Source: Stenocarpella maydis (lineage: Eukaryota > Ascomycota > Sordariomycetes > Diaporthales > Diaporthaceae). From it: a DNA stretch of 64,000 nucleotides. The notes under the pieces are model-generated. The model worked only from the letters and a program-made list of their open reading frames with translations, had not been told where the DNA came from and searched no databases. A program made the translations under genes and the position numbers. Position 1 is the stretch's first letter. Every line of letters begins with the position of its first letter. This document shows positions 1 to 13,000 of the stretch, piece after piece. The stretch lies in the NCBI GenBank assembly GCA_002270565.1, contig NQMI01000114.1, positions 62,001-126,000 on the forward strand, written 5' to 3'.

Positions 1-1150
1 AGTAGCCCTTATAAGAAGTATATATTTTAACTATATTAAGGGAATAAATTTTAATAAGGCCTAGCTCTCCTTATTGCTTTCTTTAATTATCATAATGCAA
101 ACCTATGTAACTATTATATATAGTAAATAGGAGCAAATGATAACTAATTATACCTCTAAGGATTTATTCCTATTATAATCCCTTTCTTTAAGTACTAATC
201 ACTCTAAGCATTTTAAGATAATGCCTATACTAACTATATCTACTATATTAAAGGTTACCTTTATAACTTCAAGATACTAAAGATTTCTAAGGGTAGTTAT
301 AACTGCATTACTAATATATATCCAATCTAATTAACAAGCCTCCAAATATACTTCCTTTAAAGCTCTTGCTAGGCAAGTATATTAAGGCTGCTACTAAGAT
401 AAAATATAAGGAAAGTTATGCGGATAGCCTAAGCAAGATTACAGAATATTTACTCAGGAAGTTTAAATATAAGCCTATAGACCTTTAGTTATGGTTATAA
501 GATAATAAAAAGGGTTAGGTAAGGTAGGGGTGGATTCCGTTTTAGGTCATCAATACTTCTTTTAGCAGTAAATTAAGAACTAATAATTTCATCTTTACAT
601 ATAATCGCAAGAGAAGTATACTCATCTAATCAGAAGCATAATACTAACTTAATCTTTTTATATCTTATCCCAGAATTTATATTTCTTTAGCTTAGAGTTA
701 TTAAGGTTAATAAGCAGAATATCTATATATAGTGTTATCCTTCAAGGCTAATTAGCTAAATCTAATAAGTCTAAATTATATAAGTTATCTATATCTAAGT
801 ATGCTTATACCTAGGGAACCATTTAGTTAGAAAGAGACTAATCTTAATACCAATTATTATTATCCTAATTAGGGGTTATAGGATAGAGCATATTATCCAG
901 TATATTTAGGTATTGTGGCTATTATAAGGGAGAGGGCTACTATAGGACTCATTAAGGAAGAGCCTTAAGCAATACTTAACGATAATCAGTTAGGGGATGA
1001 TAATAAGGTTAAGGAAATGGACTGTATTATAGTGCAGAACCTAGGTAATAAGGACCACTTGTTAGATTGCAAATAGCTTTATTACTTATTAAGTAAATAA
1101 GTATTAAAGTTAAGGGTGCTTCCAGGAGAGGTTAAAAAGTCGGGTGTGCA
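1..1150. mobile_element. AT-rich, RIP-type degenerate repeat relic
   Basis: This stretch is very rich in TA and TAA and has no open frame of useful length on either strand. Its composition matches the identifiable transposon relics at 59300-64000, with TA-rich words replacing CA and TG. I could not recognise a specific transposon family. It reads as an old RIP-mutated repeat that runs off the left edge of the window. From about 1150 to 1739 the composition returns towards normal; no gene is supported there and it is the likely promoter region of the hydrolase that follows. Confidence 0.55.
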
Positions 1151-1739
1151 TAAAGGGGGTGGTGTGTGAAGCGGTATGTTGACTTAGTAAGCAGGGGCCT
1201 AGGCCCAGGGGGTTAGGGTAGGCCTTTTATATGGACTTTCCACGCACCTAGCCATGGGTAAGGTGGGGCCTAGTACGGGGTTAAGGAGCTGGCGGTATAA
1301 GGCATCTAGATATACTACTGCACGCTTAATTCCTTATACTGGGTGCGCCTATACAAATAGCTGGGTGGGTAAACACAAAAGGCTAGGTGTGTGAACCATG
1401 ACCGCTTTCTTCTCACCAATGTATGAACCGCTATTGCGAATTGCGAAACATGCATCCTAGGTATTTTGAGGTACCCTCTTGTGTTAGTGCTAGGGTTGGG
1501 GAGCACCCCATTCCACTCCAGGGTTTAGGTGCTGTGCCACTGTAAATCCTCTGCAACCCTATCAACCAATTATAGACAACCACTCAAGTCCTTGAAAAGT
1601 AGGAATTTGAGTAACGTTCAGTCGCCCGCAGGAATGAACCTTCACCAATTCACTCATTGCTAACAAACCCACACTCACTTCATCTTTTGCCCCCATTTTT
1701 ACAGAACTCCCACACCACGAAACCCACATATGAACCGAG

Positions 1740-2555
1740 ATGGCCATAGAGTGGCAAAGTGAGAGTCTAAACATGAAAGCCGAGACGCTCGAGGTCATCG
1801 ACCCGAAACCCGGCCACCCGCACACAAACACGGCTGTCTTCCTCCACGGCCGCGGCGACAGGGCCCCCGACTTCGCAAAGGGCATCAAGCACATGACATG
1901 GAGCAACTCGCAGCGCCAGACAGCAGTCGACGTCCTCCCGACCTTCCGATGGGTCTTCCCAAACGCCGGCCAGAAGCCGTGCGCCAGACCCGGCATGCCG
2001 CCCAGCATGAACCAGTGGTTCGACGTCTGGAACCACCTCAGGCTCCACGAGAACGAGGACCTGCAGGCGCCGGGGCTGCGGGAGAGCGTTGAGCGCATCA
2101 GGAGGATTATCGCGGAGGAGGCGGCCAGGCTGGGCGGCAGGTACGACAAGATCGTCCTCATGGGCATCAGCCAGGGCGGCGCCACGAGCGTCCACACCCT
2201 GCTCAACCTGGGGCTCCCGGAGGGTTATTCCGGCCCCAAGAGGCTCGGCGCCTTTGTCGGCGTCGCCTGTCGGATGCCATTCCCGGGCCGCAGCCTGAGT
2301 GCCACGCGGCAGTTGCTCAACCTGGAGGGGACGCCGTGCGACGAGCTCATCTCCAACACGCCTGTTCTCCTGGAGCACTGCGTGGATGATCCGACTGTCA
2401 TGTTTGAAGGGGGCAAGCAGCTGAGGCAGCAGCTTGAGGGTTACGGTGCTGCGGTTGCCTGGAGAGAATACCCCGTGGGCGGGCACTGGTTCAAGTCACC
2501 AGAGGGATTGGATGATCTCAATCAGTTCTTGGCTAAGGTGCTGCCTCAAGATTAA
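1740..2555 (+). CDS. Acyl-protein thioesterase-like alpha/beta hydrolase (phospholipase/carboxylesterase family)
   Basis: Single-exon gene of 271 aa, in the usual range for fungal members of the phospholipase/carboxylesterase (APT1-like) family. The parts of a serine hydrolase are visible: the oxyanion-side FLHGRGD near residues 34-40, the nucleophile elbow GISQGG with Ser144, an acid in the VDDPTV segment (Asp217 likely) and the catalytic His249 in GGHW. Family members cleave acyl thioesters from proteins or short esters; the real substrate here cannot be read from sequence. No signal peptide or membrane segment is seen, so it should be cytosolic. The ATG at 1740 is the first in frame; a second ATG at 1773 would remove 11 poorly conserved residues. 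It sits alone between AT-rich relics, but its codon use and frame are clean, so it looks functional. Confidence 0.88.
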   Translation: MAIEWQSESLNMKAETLEVIDPKPGHPHTNTAVFLHGRGDRAPDFAKGIKHMTWSNSQRQTAVDVLPTFRWVFPNAGQKPCARPGMPPSMNQWFDVWNHLRLHENEDLQAPGLRESVERIRRIIAEEAARLGGRYDKIVLMGISQGGATSVHTLLNLGLPEGYSGPKRLGAFVGVACRMPFPGRSLSATRQLLNLEGTPCDELISNTPVLLEHCVDDPTVMFEGGKQLRQQLEGYGAAVAWREYPVGGHWFKSPEGLDDLNQFLAKVLPQD

Positions 2556-3682
2556 GATTGCCATTATGAGATCACGACTGAATGCTGGCGCTATTGATTG
2601 GCCCTGCCAGCCAGAGTTTCCCTCTGGCGTGCTGTGGCGGCCACTGGGGACCGTTTTGGGTGGACCAACAAAGAAGTGGGACTCAGCATTGGGATATTGG
2701 TGGCTTCGAAATTGCTAAAATTTGATCAAATTCAACCATACAGTATTGGAGAGACATGTTTTCTTTGTCTATGGTATATTCATATATCGGTCTCTGGTAG
2801 ACATTGTACCAAGGAAGCATGCCCTCCTTATCATCCCATTCGGTCAATTTCGCAAGTTCTTTTCAAATCCCCTCAGCTACCTCAAGAGCAAAGCACAAAG
2901 CCAGCCATCGAGAATCAAGATGAATAGAATAATGAGGCTTCTGAAACCCAAGGCAAAACCTTGCAACTGTCACTCGACATCGTGCCCCAGTGCTCGGGCG
3001 AACCCCGGTCCCGATGGATACTGCGTCACGCCGGTTCTCAGGAGAAGAGGCAGGTATTGTATGAGGTGTGCGGAAGCCGAATGCTTTAGGTTTCCGTACG
3101 ATGTCACAGAAGTCTACCAGGACAAACGGTGACTTTATGGTCGAACACTACTGTTGGTCGAAATCCGGGGGCGCCAAGATTTTCGCTGTGTACTATTCAA
3201 CTGTACTATTTATTGGACCACGTGAACACTTCTGGACCGCGGGATTCTGGATGATTTGTTTGGTCTTTTGGGATCGAAGGTTACAAAACATGAACTTCAA
3301 GTTGGTTGGTCGGGTTTTGTGCGGTAGAAGCTATGCTGGACCGTTGCGATGCATGTGTCTATGGCGAAGGGGACAGGAACGTTCAATTACTCGTATGCAA
3401 GCGATAAACGATAAGGTCCTCATTGCTGCATCGATCGATAGGTTCACTTACGGGATACCTAGCCACTTTCGCCCCCAACGTTGAATCGAGGTTTCCATCT
3501 CAGGGAAACTAATATTGCCCACATACTCGAAGAACACGAACACTCAGACTTTCTTTCTTGTGAAACAAGAGCCTGTCTCACAGTTTCCGCCACCTGGCGC
3601 TGAGAGCGCGAACGTCGTAGCCGTCGCGGTCGGTGCATGCTCCGGTGAAGTCGACGGCAGCCTTGCATTTCTTTTTATTGTT
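2556..3682. other. Intergenic, no gene recognised
   Basis: Only short frames up to about 138 codons occur, without recognisable motifs. They overlap one another in different frames, and I treat them as chance. The composition is mixed and less GC-rich than the hydrolase gene. Confidence 0.6.
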
Positions 3683-5346
3683 CAGCGGAGCGGGACGTGT
3701 ATCGAGCATGCGAAGCGTGCGAGATATGCGGCCCGCGTAGCATTCTTACCCAGCGTAATTACCCGAAAGTTATCTAAGTCTGGATTGGTCCGTTCAGAAT
3801 CCTCAAGTCTGGATTAGTCAATAACGATATACCTCTAAAAGTATTTAGCCAAAAGGAAATTATTAAGAAGACATATCATTAAAAATCATAATCCGTTATT
3901 AAAGAGGAAGGCACAAGCCGAAAGGGGGCGTAGTAAGGCACCGCAGGCTTAGCGCCGCAGGCAGGGGGTCCTAAGGGGTTCCCCCCTAGAAACAACAAGA
4001 GGACGCCTTCAGAACAAACTAAATCTATCACCAAGTTACTTTAAAACAGTTAATTTATATCATTTAGCAGTTTCTATAGTATTAATGATAAAGAGGCGTA
4101 GTTAATATTAAGTATAGAGCGTGCTTGGGTTGCTTAGTCAGCTAGGGGCTACAGCCGCTAGTGCCTGCTGCAGACGGTTTGCTTCCTGCACACCACTATT
4201 CCCATCAACGTTAACCATCAATATCAACTTTTTTCCTCTAACCCACATTCAATTCTTTCCTTATCAACTAATTCCCATTATTAGAAGCAATTCCCATTAC
4301 CAAAATATCCTCCTATAGTCTTTATAGCTATACTCAGCATATCAGCCGCTACTAGCCCTCCTCCTCCTAACCTACCAGGCGGTAGTAAGGACCCTTTCAA
4401 ACCCTACAAACGCAATGCTTATAACAACAGCAAGATCTACAACTATAAGATCAAGGGCGTCACCAAGCAGTATTATAGCTGCCAGAATATTAAATCCCTC
4501 ACATAATTTACCCCAAAGCACAACAAGCAGCTAGTAAAGAACTACTTTACCTATTGGTCTGCCTACTAGGCTATAAAGGCAAGACCCCCTATCCTTATCT
4601 ATAGAAATTTCTGCTAACCACTCTATAGTCCCAAGGATCTACTATTTAGTGAGCCCTTTCTGCCCTCTTTCTGCCTCATTATCAGGCAGCTGCAGAATTA
4701 ATATCCCCTCTTAAGGGTGCTAACCCTACTAAATGCTGAAAGTCCCAGCACCCAGCTCATCTTTAGCCCCATCGCTTAGCACCCAGTCTCGCCACACAAC
4801 CCAGTTAGCATAAGGAGCCTGCTACTTCTAGGTATTATCTATTTACCCAAGCTATATAGGAAGTTATTAAAGTTGCCCCGCTATTAAGCTAACCTGCTAG
4901 TAGCAAGGTTAAGATGGAGTCCCCAACCAGGCAGCTAAGGTATAGTTATAGCACTTTGCCAACCCATAGCCAATATCCCTAACGCGGGTTAATCCTCCCA
5001 AGCTAAGGCATATTAGGTTCTAGCGTTGGTTATAATAGGCCTACTTCTTAAATCTTTAAAGGCCAGACTAGCATTCATTATGGGCTCTCTAAGCTATTCT
5101 ATCATTATAAATGCATAATACTATTAGCATTCATTATCTCGCCTTCTGCCGGCTATACTACTTAATATTATTCCCAGGTTATATAATCCAGCATTCATAA
5201 GGCAGAGAGAAAGCTCCACTCGTGGTTGCCCTTTCCGTGGGCGAGAACGCTCTAAGGCACGGGGACAAGCAGAACGCTACACCGCAAGCGGAGTGGGCCA
5301 GCATATCTCGCACGCTTCGCGTGCGAGATACACGTCCCGCTCCGCT
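3683..5346. mobile_element. Degraded element with inverted, hairpin-containing ends
   Basis: About 45 bp at 3683-3728 (starting gcggagcgggacgtgtatc) recur in inverted orientation at 5301-5346, and similarity continues more weakly inward (gtagcattctt against gtagcgttctg). The right copy contains a near-perfect hairpin, ctcgcacgcttcgcgtgcgag, at 5307-5327. Between the ends lies AT-rich sequence broken by many stop codons in which a relic of a coding frame can still be followed at about 4370-5200. The outer ends read CTAA (right) and CTGA (left, reading outward), which resembles the CTRR end plus upstream hairpin of Helitrons, but two such ends facing outward is not a standard Helitron layout. 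I regard it as a non-autonomous or dead transposon of unknown class. Confidence 0.55.
5307..5327. repeat. Hairpin in the right end of the 3683-5346 element
   Basis: The 21-bp sequence ctcgcacgcttcgcgtgcgag is almost entirely self-complementary, with a short loop. The equivalent hairpin in the left copy near 3701-3720 has lost perfect pairing through a few substitutions. Confidence 0.7.
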
Positions 5347-6430
5347 AATCCCTAGGCCGTTAGGTGTGCAAGTTGACGATTGGCGAGTTGACGATTGCTT
5401 CAGGCTGGCAATAAAATGTAGATACTAGGGCTGACAATTGAGCCAGCGGCCCCAAGGTCTATTTTATGTTTGAGGATTCCATAATTGAATTATAATACGT
5501 GATTCGCCAATCCCAATCAGAGTTACCATAGATATTAGGCGACATCGAAGACTTTTTCTCGTATTGTATTCTTCATACAATTAATAATGGCTGGTATGAT
5601 GATCACCTCAAGCGACATAGCCTGCATACGGTTTTTTAATTAGTAAATCACAATATCCATTTAGCATGCATATATATGTGTTTGAGTATCTACTAAGTAT
5701 GGAATATGCCCCTAGAACCATACGGTCATATTTTGGTTACACACTATGCTGGAGTACGTAGTTGACAGAGCTATAACGTTGATGAAATATGCCACCAACT
5801 CCAGAGCACCACCGGTGACATCTTAGGTTCAAGTCGTCATGTCTGGCTAATTCGCAGGATTAAGCGCTGCTTTAACGTTCCTATAGTATATTTAACACTA
5901 AAGAACCTTGGAATGCAGATTACCGTCTATTAGACAGAAAATATACATTTACAAAGGGACCTTGGAGGTAAAATTCCCAGCAGGAGAAGAATTATGATGG
6001 GGTAAACCGTGAAGCATCACAACATTTATAGAGTATGTTTCACCTGTATAAAGATAGGATGACCGGGAAATCATAACAGCAAGAATTCAGGTCCTGAGTC
6101 CTATGCATATCAGATTCTTGAGGCAAGCCATAAGGTAGCTGTGGGCTGTGACGCTATGGATTTGAAGCAGAGCCTGCAAAGCCGAGAAAATCACCCAAAT
6201 ACTATTGATCAATTCATTGGGCGGGCAATTGCCTTCCTCGAAGATGCGTATAAGCCCTGTGCGGTCAGGAATAGCGTGTGCTTGAGAGCACTTGAGTCTG
6301 GGACACCACTTCATCGAGATCGTGATTCCACTTCCCGGCCATCATCGCCGATCTTCTACTTCAGATACTTTTCATAGCTTTCTACAGCTTGAATATTTTA
6401 TGTCATTCTTTTTCGGAAAAAATCGTCACC
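5347..6430. other. Intergenic, no gene recognised
   Basis: The sequence is moderately AT-rich. Frames are short (75-87 codons) and overlap on both strands at 6087-6377 without motifs. I see no RNA gene or structured repeat. Confidence 0.55.
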
Positions 6431-7000
6431 ATGAAAGCGCTTACCACCATCTTTGCCATCGGCACCCCTCTGCGTGTCACCCATCGCCGAGGTCAACTTC
6501 GAGGAGACAGCCCTGTACACGCCCGAGCTTGATGTCGACGTTAATGCCTACCTAGGTAGTTCTATTTTCGACAACTCCCTGGGCTGCTGCCAATCCCCAG
6601 CATTCCAACCAACCCGCCGACCTGGTCCCTACCCTTCACACATTTCTCAAGCGAATGACAGCCATCCTGGCCATCACTCATCAGTCCCGGATATGCCTCA
6701 ACAGTAGTACAATGAACTAGTGTCACACTCACACTCGCTCCCAGGGCTCGGCCTCGCCTTCCAGCCGCCGGCACCAGCTTCTCCCCTGCAGAAATTGTCT
6801 CCCAACTGCGGTCCATCCAGGGCCAGATCACGACCGTCACCACGAGTCCTCGGCAACCTGCCGGCTGGCACGAGCTACGACCAGCTGAAGCAGGCCGTCG
6901 CCGTTGCCGGCCAGATCCGCGCCCTGGCAGGCCCCCACCGTCGAGCGCACCCAGGCCTGGGATCGCAAGTGGCTATGATCCCACTCGCCGTTCGGGAATG
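6431..7000 (+). pseudogene. Decayed small secreted-protein-like gene
   Basis: An ATG at 6431 opens a hydrophobic leader (MKALTTIFAI) that continues sensibly only after a one-base shift, as LCVSPIAEVNFEETALY and on to about 6560. Further downstream, SIQGQITTV in one frame is followed after another shift by GNLPAGTSYDQLKQAVAVAG (6852-6911). Coding-like character therefore jumps frames at least twice, with GC-rich codons throughout, which suggests a former signal-peptide-bearing protein of roughly 150-200 aa broken by indels. I do not recognise the family; a small fungal cell-surface or effector-like protein is possible. It could instead be a real gene with introns I have not resolved. Confidence 0.35.
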
Positions 7001-10000
7001 CGGGGATTTACTTGGTCGGAGGGTTTTTGCCGTACGTGGCCGCTTGTGGGCGTCGTCCGGGCCTATGGTGTCTCTTCACCCCGTATCCTACCTACTCTAT
7101 TCCGTCTTCCTCACCCACCCCTAGCCAGTCCTTTTCGATGTTCACGAAGGGAACCCTAATGCAGTCGCCCGTTAAAGTAATAATGTGAATAATGAGCTTC
7201 TTGGAACCGCGTCTCTTGGTATGATGTGTGATTCCGAGGTAGAAAATCCCTCGGACCATCAAGGCCCTGAAGGTATGACGACTGGAGTTGAAGCAAGGAC
7301 TCCCGGCGCACAAAGGCTCGTGTTCCAGACACAGATACAAAATCTTTTCGGATCAACTAGCCGAGGATCTGCTGAAGCTGGGCTCGCACATCTCCGGCCG
7401 GCTCTTTCCCACGTTCAGTGAAGAAATTCAAATGTTGGGATCATGGACCGAGGTGGAGTGACGATGCAAGGAGTCCATAAAGATAAGGGACAGAGAAGGA
7501 GTGAAGAGAAGGGCTGATGATATGTCCCATGTAAATTAAATAGACCGCGCCACCTCGCTCTCATTCCTGGGCAGTGAGCCTTGGCACACCCTTAGTCACA
7601 AGCCCATCCATAGACACATTCATAGAGAACAAGGTTCGATGTGGTGATGATGCGAGACGCATGGCGCCAGCGGAACCGGCCCACTCCTTGACAGGCAAGT
7701 CTGTCATCAGAGGCTTGATATCGACACTGGATTTCGTGGCCATGGGCCTCAGTCAGTGGGAGAATAAACTCGGGATGGCCCCAGGATGGTGACTCCTAGC
7801 CTAGATCTGGATCTCCGAAACGCGGTGCACTCGAGGATGGCTTTACCAGGCCATGAAGTTCCATTCGAGCACAAAACTTGAAATTGGAAAGAATTGTATC
7901 TGGGAGACCATCGGTGGCCGAAGGCGTTGAGTTGAAGGGGCTCTGGTGGGTTGGGTATCCAGTCTTCTTGTGGGAGACGGAGGAACAGGCGCCGTAGACG
8001 GGTTGGAGAGAGAGAGACGGCTGCTTGCTATCAGCAGTCGAAATCACCAGGCCGCGTGGTGGCGCGTGCAGGAGATAAGACAAACCTCCCCCTTGCTGGA
8101 CAACCCTATTGGTATCTCTTCCTAGCTGCGGTCTACTGCGCAGAGCGCAGGGTGACCGAGGCAGCCACTCACTTCATCCGAGATTCGGAAATCCATCCCA
8201 CCGGAATTGCCTACATACGTAAGGCGCAAGGCGCAAGGCGCAAGGCAATAAGGCTGGTGCCGCGGCGGGAATCCTCTCCAGACCCGGCGGGCCAGCCCAC
8301 CACAGCTTACGACGACAGCACAACAAGAGGGTTCAGACGAAAAGCTACCGTGCCGGGCCCAGCCAGAAGAGTCTGGTGGGGTTTTGCCCGCAGCTATAGT
8401 GTAGTATCGTGTCCACCCTCATGTACATGATCCACAAGCCAGCTCCGCGCGATGTGCCACCAGCCCAGCCACTGACAGCTGCCGCGCCCGCCCGCCAGCC
8501 TGGAGAACGAACAGGGCTGGCGAAACATCGGACGGTGGCGCGCGAGTAGTGTACATGGTGTGGGCACGCGGGTATCTCCACTCGAAATTGACGAAGCACC
8601 AGGGCGGGGTGGACGCAGGGCTTCCCCAAAAAGGGCACACAAAGGTCAAGTCCAAAGAAGCTTGGTGTTCCGAGGGGAGACGGGCACCCACCACAGCGCC
8701 CACGCAAAAAAGAAAAAGGAAAAGAAAAGGAAAAGAAAAGGAAATAGTGATGCCTGTGGCGGGGCGTGAGGCTTGACGAAGTGTAACGCCGGGCTCTTCT
8801 CCCTATGTTGGCATGGGAGAAAATCCCCAGTTACATGTTGTGGCGATTCGTGCGTGGTGGGCGTGACGATGGCGGGGTGGAGGGGGCGAGCCTGGAATCT
8901 ACTGTGTATCTACACTACACTAATATACCGGCCCTGATAACACCTGGGCTGAACTCTGTGCCAGACAGGGACCCTGCAGAGTCGCAACAGATGGAGAAGA
9001 AGAAGCAGAGGAAGAAGCTGCACGGTGCTCGGCATGCGACGCCACCTAGCCGAACGAGACTTGTCACGGACGACAATGATAAATCTGCACAATTTTGTGT
9101 ATGATACCAGGAGCAAAAACCCCACCCTTCCTTGTATCACCAGTTCAAGATTGCATTGGAGACAAGAACAGCCGCCTCATCCAACCTTTGCACATCCCGC
9201 CCCATCCCACCGCCAAGCGCCCCGTTTCTGAGTAACAAGATCCAGCGCCACAAGGCCGTGCTCTCGCCCTCGACGAAAACTGCGCCCTTGGGAAACTAAT
9301 GTGAAGATCGGTGCCTACATGTGCCACCAACTTTGGGGTTGACTCGTAGTGTGTGTGTTGGGGGGGAGGGGGAGGAGGTGGTTCGAGGTGTGGGAAGTGT
9401 GACCGCACGGCATTAGCGCCGGTGCACGGCCGGAGAATAAGTGACGAGCTAGTCAACAAGGGCTGGGGAGGAATCAGCCTGCTGTGCATGAGAGTGTGTG
9501 GCAGTTGTGGGTGGACGGTTGGAGAGGGTGGGAGAAGAAGTTGATTAAATTGGGCTGCTTTTGTTAGTAGAAGTAAAATGTTGTGCAGTATCATGCCGTG
9601 TGTGATTCGTGGTGTTCGTGATGTTATATTGAACAAGGCGTTCCTGCTGCGTTGTTGTTCATTTATGCAGGCGGGCGGGCGGGCTCCGCAGGAGACGAGA
9701 CGGCCCCAGGCGCTGCGAGCGGTTGGGGGTCATGGCCGGCCCCGGGGTGACCTCCGTGTGCTGCCTGTGTTCCTGCGAGTATGCGGAGTGTACCTGGCTG
9801 CCACGGTAGGTGTTGAACCAGTATCGATACGAGCCTTGGGCCCTCTGAGTGGCGTGATCCGGGCCCCGGGCTAGGAATCAAAGCTTCACCATGATCGGCA
9901 GCTCGAGGGAGAGATGCCTCCCCTGTAACAATGCTATTATCCGTCCCGTGCATCTGTTGGAGAGAGAGCCCAGCCGGGCAGCAGGGCTCAGAGCCTCCGG

Positions 10001-13000
10001 ACTTCGATGTCTCGTCGTCATGCCCGTTGGCTACGTTCAGCAGGAGAAGCAGCAGCAGCAGCAACAGCAGAAATGAGATGACTGATATGATTTTGCTCCC
10101 TGATGCGCATTACCTTGAGCTACTCTCGCCTAGTAGCGGCCTGGCTCTGGACGAACAACTCACAATATCCAGACACCTGGCGAACCATGGGGACGATGTC
10201 GCTATCCGGACTGGCCCCTACGAGATAGAACCCTTGTAGTGATGTGTTGTGGTGGTGCTCGGATAACGGCGATCGGAGCGTTTGGCGCCATCAACAAACC
10301 TCGCCGGGGGGATGATACCTGGAGGCGACCGGGCCCTTGATGAATAACGTAATTAGCCCATATTAAAGTGGCAGCCCACCCCGAAACGACGGGCGCCGGG
10401 ACAAAGCATCACTGCAGCGATGCCCTTAGGGACCAAGATGGTGGGCTGCCGCATAAATGCTCAGCGGAGACCTTCTGGAAGGGCTGCTCCCTTGCGAAGG
10501 CCGCTGGGCCGTTTGAGGCTGATGGGAGGAGGCTCGGAACAAGCCTTGTTATGGTCCGTCTACATAGTAGGCGTTATGCATTTCCAAGTCTGCGGGTCTG
10601 ACACGGTCTGGCCGGGTTGGTGACAAACCCTAGCAGATGATACGGGGCCACGACATGGCGCCTTGCAATGGGAGAGGGCTATGGTCTCTTGTTGTCTTTG
10701 CACCCGAGTTCCACAAGACCGTGTGCCTTGTTGGTTTCTGGACTGCCAGGACCCATCTCTGGTAGGCTGCCTCGTCCAGACCAGGGCGGCGTGCGGTACG
10801 CGTATCACGGGACCACAGGCAGGTGCAGCTGGGGGAGCATGGGGGATGCCTGGGGCCGCGCATGAATTAAACTGTCCGAACCTGCATTGGGCAGCCGAAC
10901 CCACTCGAGGGGTGCGCAGGGCCTCAGGTTGACCGCGATGGGGTGGCTTGGTCGGTCGGGTGTGTGTGGTGGCCACGGCAGTTGAGCCATGCCGACTGTG
11001 TTTTTGAGGTCTGAATTGTCACAGGTGATGGCACACCAATGTTTCCGGGCAGTCCCAGAAGCACATCCAGGTACGCACGCCCTTTTCGCATCGAGGTTGA
11101 GCCCCCGGGGCGTGTTGATGATATAATTAATTCTTCGAGTACTTATGCAGATGAGAGAATTGACAGGGCATGGATAGTAGCATCTGCTGCGTGCAGACGC
11201 AGCACCAGTATGCGCCCCAGGTGCCGTATTTCTGGTAGGATGGATGCAGGCTCGGAGATGATGGATCTGATCTGGCAGTGATGTGGCAAGCCCTGGGAAA
11301 GGCGTGACTCGGACGATGAGGGAGGGAGCAGACGGCAGCGAGGAGCCCATGTATATACATGGTACACTAGACTAACAAGCAAGTTATAGAGTCAAGATGG
11401 TGACGTCCTGGATGGGTTCCTGATTTCCCGTGAGCTGATAAGTGATAGATAGTACAGACAGGTGGTCCCAAATGTGGTCCCAAATCTTGCGACACGTCGA
11501 TCCCAAGTTTCGCCAGACAGGCTGACAGACAGCAAAACCCCCCCCCCCCCAAAAAAAAAAAAAAAGGGCCAGACGGAGCTGACGGTGTCGGGGTTACCAG
11601 GGGACCACGTTGCCGCCCCGCCCGCGCTAGGCCAAAGATTGAAGCTGATGCAAAACGGTCGAAGAAGCCGAGGGACGGGTGGTGATTGGGCACTGGCCAC
11701 GCAAGTGCAAACGCCCACCTGGTTACACTACTCCGTAGTTCAGTATGGTGGACTCGCAAAGGACCACCTTGGTGGAGTGAGCTGCAAGGGCAAACAGGGA
11801 CGGGTCCCACGCTACTGCTGCCGAGCACCTGCACCCCTGAATTGAGCCGAGACCATCACGTCGCGAGGCTCGCCCGGCCGCGCCCTCACTTCACTCACAT
11901 GGTCCGCCTCGGGGCAGGACAAGGTCAGCACCAGCACCAGCACCAGCAACAGCACAGGGCAGATTGTCAAGAGGCTGCAGTACCTAGGTAGGTACAAACT
12001 CTAAAACGGGCCAGGCAGCCAGGACAGGATGGAGCAGAACAGAACAGAACAAACAGAACAGGGCGAGGGACCCACCTGACCAATGGCGATCCACTGCCAC
12101 GGGGATGAATGCACGGTGATAGGAGGATGCTTCTGCTGCTGCAGTGCGAAGGGGAGGTGCTGCCCATGGGGTGGATGGTGGGCGGAAAGGAGGAACGGCC
12201 AGCGGTGGTTGATGCCGGCGAGGGTCGTGATTCGACATGCGCAGGCGAGCTTCGGAGGTTTGCTGGGGGCAGCGGCCCGGGGACGGAGAGGTGAAGGGGA
12301 GCAGGCACTAGCACGCCGAGTGGTGAAGAAGACTGCAGGCCAAGGCCTACATGGCAGGTGCTCTAGACCATGAGAAGTATATGCAGGACACTGACAGGGC
12401 AGGTGGTGCATATATCTCCGTTACAGACTTTTGGTGGCAGGCCGGCCGTGTATGCATGTACATAGCTAAGCAGATACATGGTGGAATGCCAATCACTACT
12501 CCGGTACATACGTATGTCGATACGCCGCCCCCTCTTGATGGCTCGGTCTCCAAGCACTATGTATGTGCCTGCAAGTACGGAGGTTATCTAGATATTTTCC
12601 TAGCATCTACTACCTAGTGTATACTATGTATATCTTGGGACTCTGGACCAACTAGCGACTGTGATCCCTGCTTCCCCAGTCGGCCGCCATGTCACTACAC
12701 GCCACAAACGAACCGTGCCCATGCCCCTTTGCAATTCCCCCTTCGCCAGTGGCCCTTTTCTTCTTCTTCTCTTTTTCGTGCATCTTGCAGCGTGCAGGAT
12801 GACGGTTGTGGCTGTGGCTGTAGCGTTCTTTCTCCTCGCACGCACTCTCTCTTTCTCCCCTCTGGTGGATCAGGTCGATGAGTGGATGTGATGCATGCAA
12901 GAGGTGGAGACAGAAGGATGGGTTAGGACCAGACATCTAGATAGGGGAGACGAGGAGGGGAGATGCGACAAGCCACACACACACAAGACGGAACATACCT
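7001..13000. other. Long non-coding stretch (about 6 kb)
   Basis: Many frames of 60-180 codons exist on both strands because GC is high, but none shows a recognised motif, consistent coding frame or plausible splice structure. Frames on opposite strands overlap freely. The region contains purine runs (8706-8744), a 7-bp tandem (aaggcgc, 8222-8247), a CAG/CAA run (10049-10072), a C-run joined to an A-run (11537-11565) and AGAAC repeats (12033-12060). For a filamentous fungus this is a long gap between genes. Non-coding RNAs could lie here but nothing in the sequence proves one. Confidence 0.5.
11537..11565. repeat. Poly(C)-poly(A) composite homopolymer tract
   Basis: A run of C is followed directly by a run of A. 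The same C-then-A arrangement occurs on the plus strand at 32340-32373 and 56460-56483. Confidence 0.9.

Noticed and set aside
9145..9636. 163-codon minus frame
   Set aside because: Pro/His/Ser low complexity without motif, in a region of simple GT- and GGA-rich sequence.
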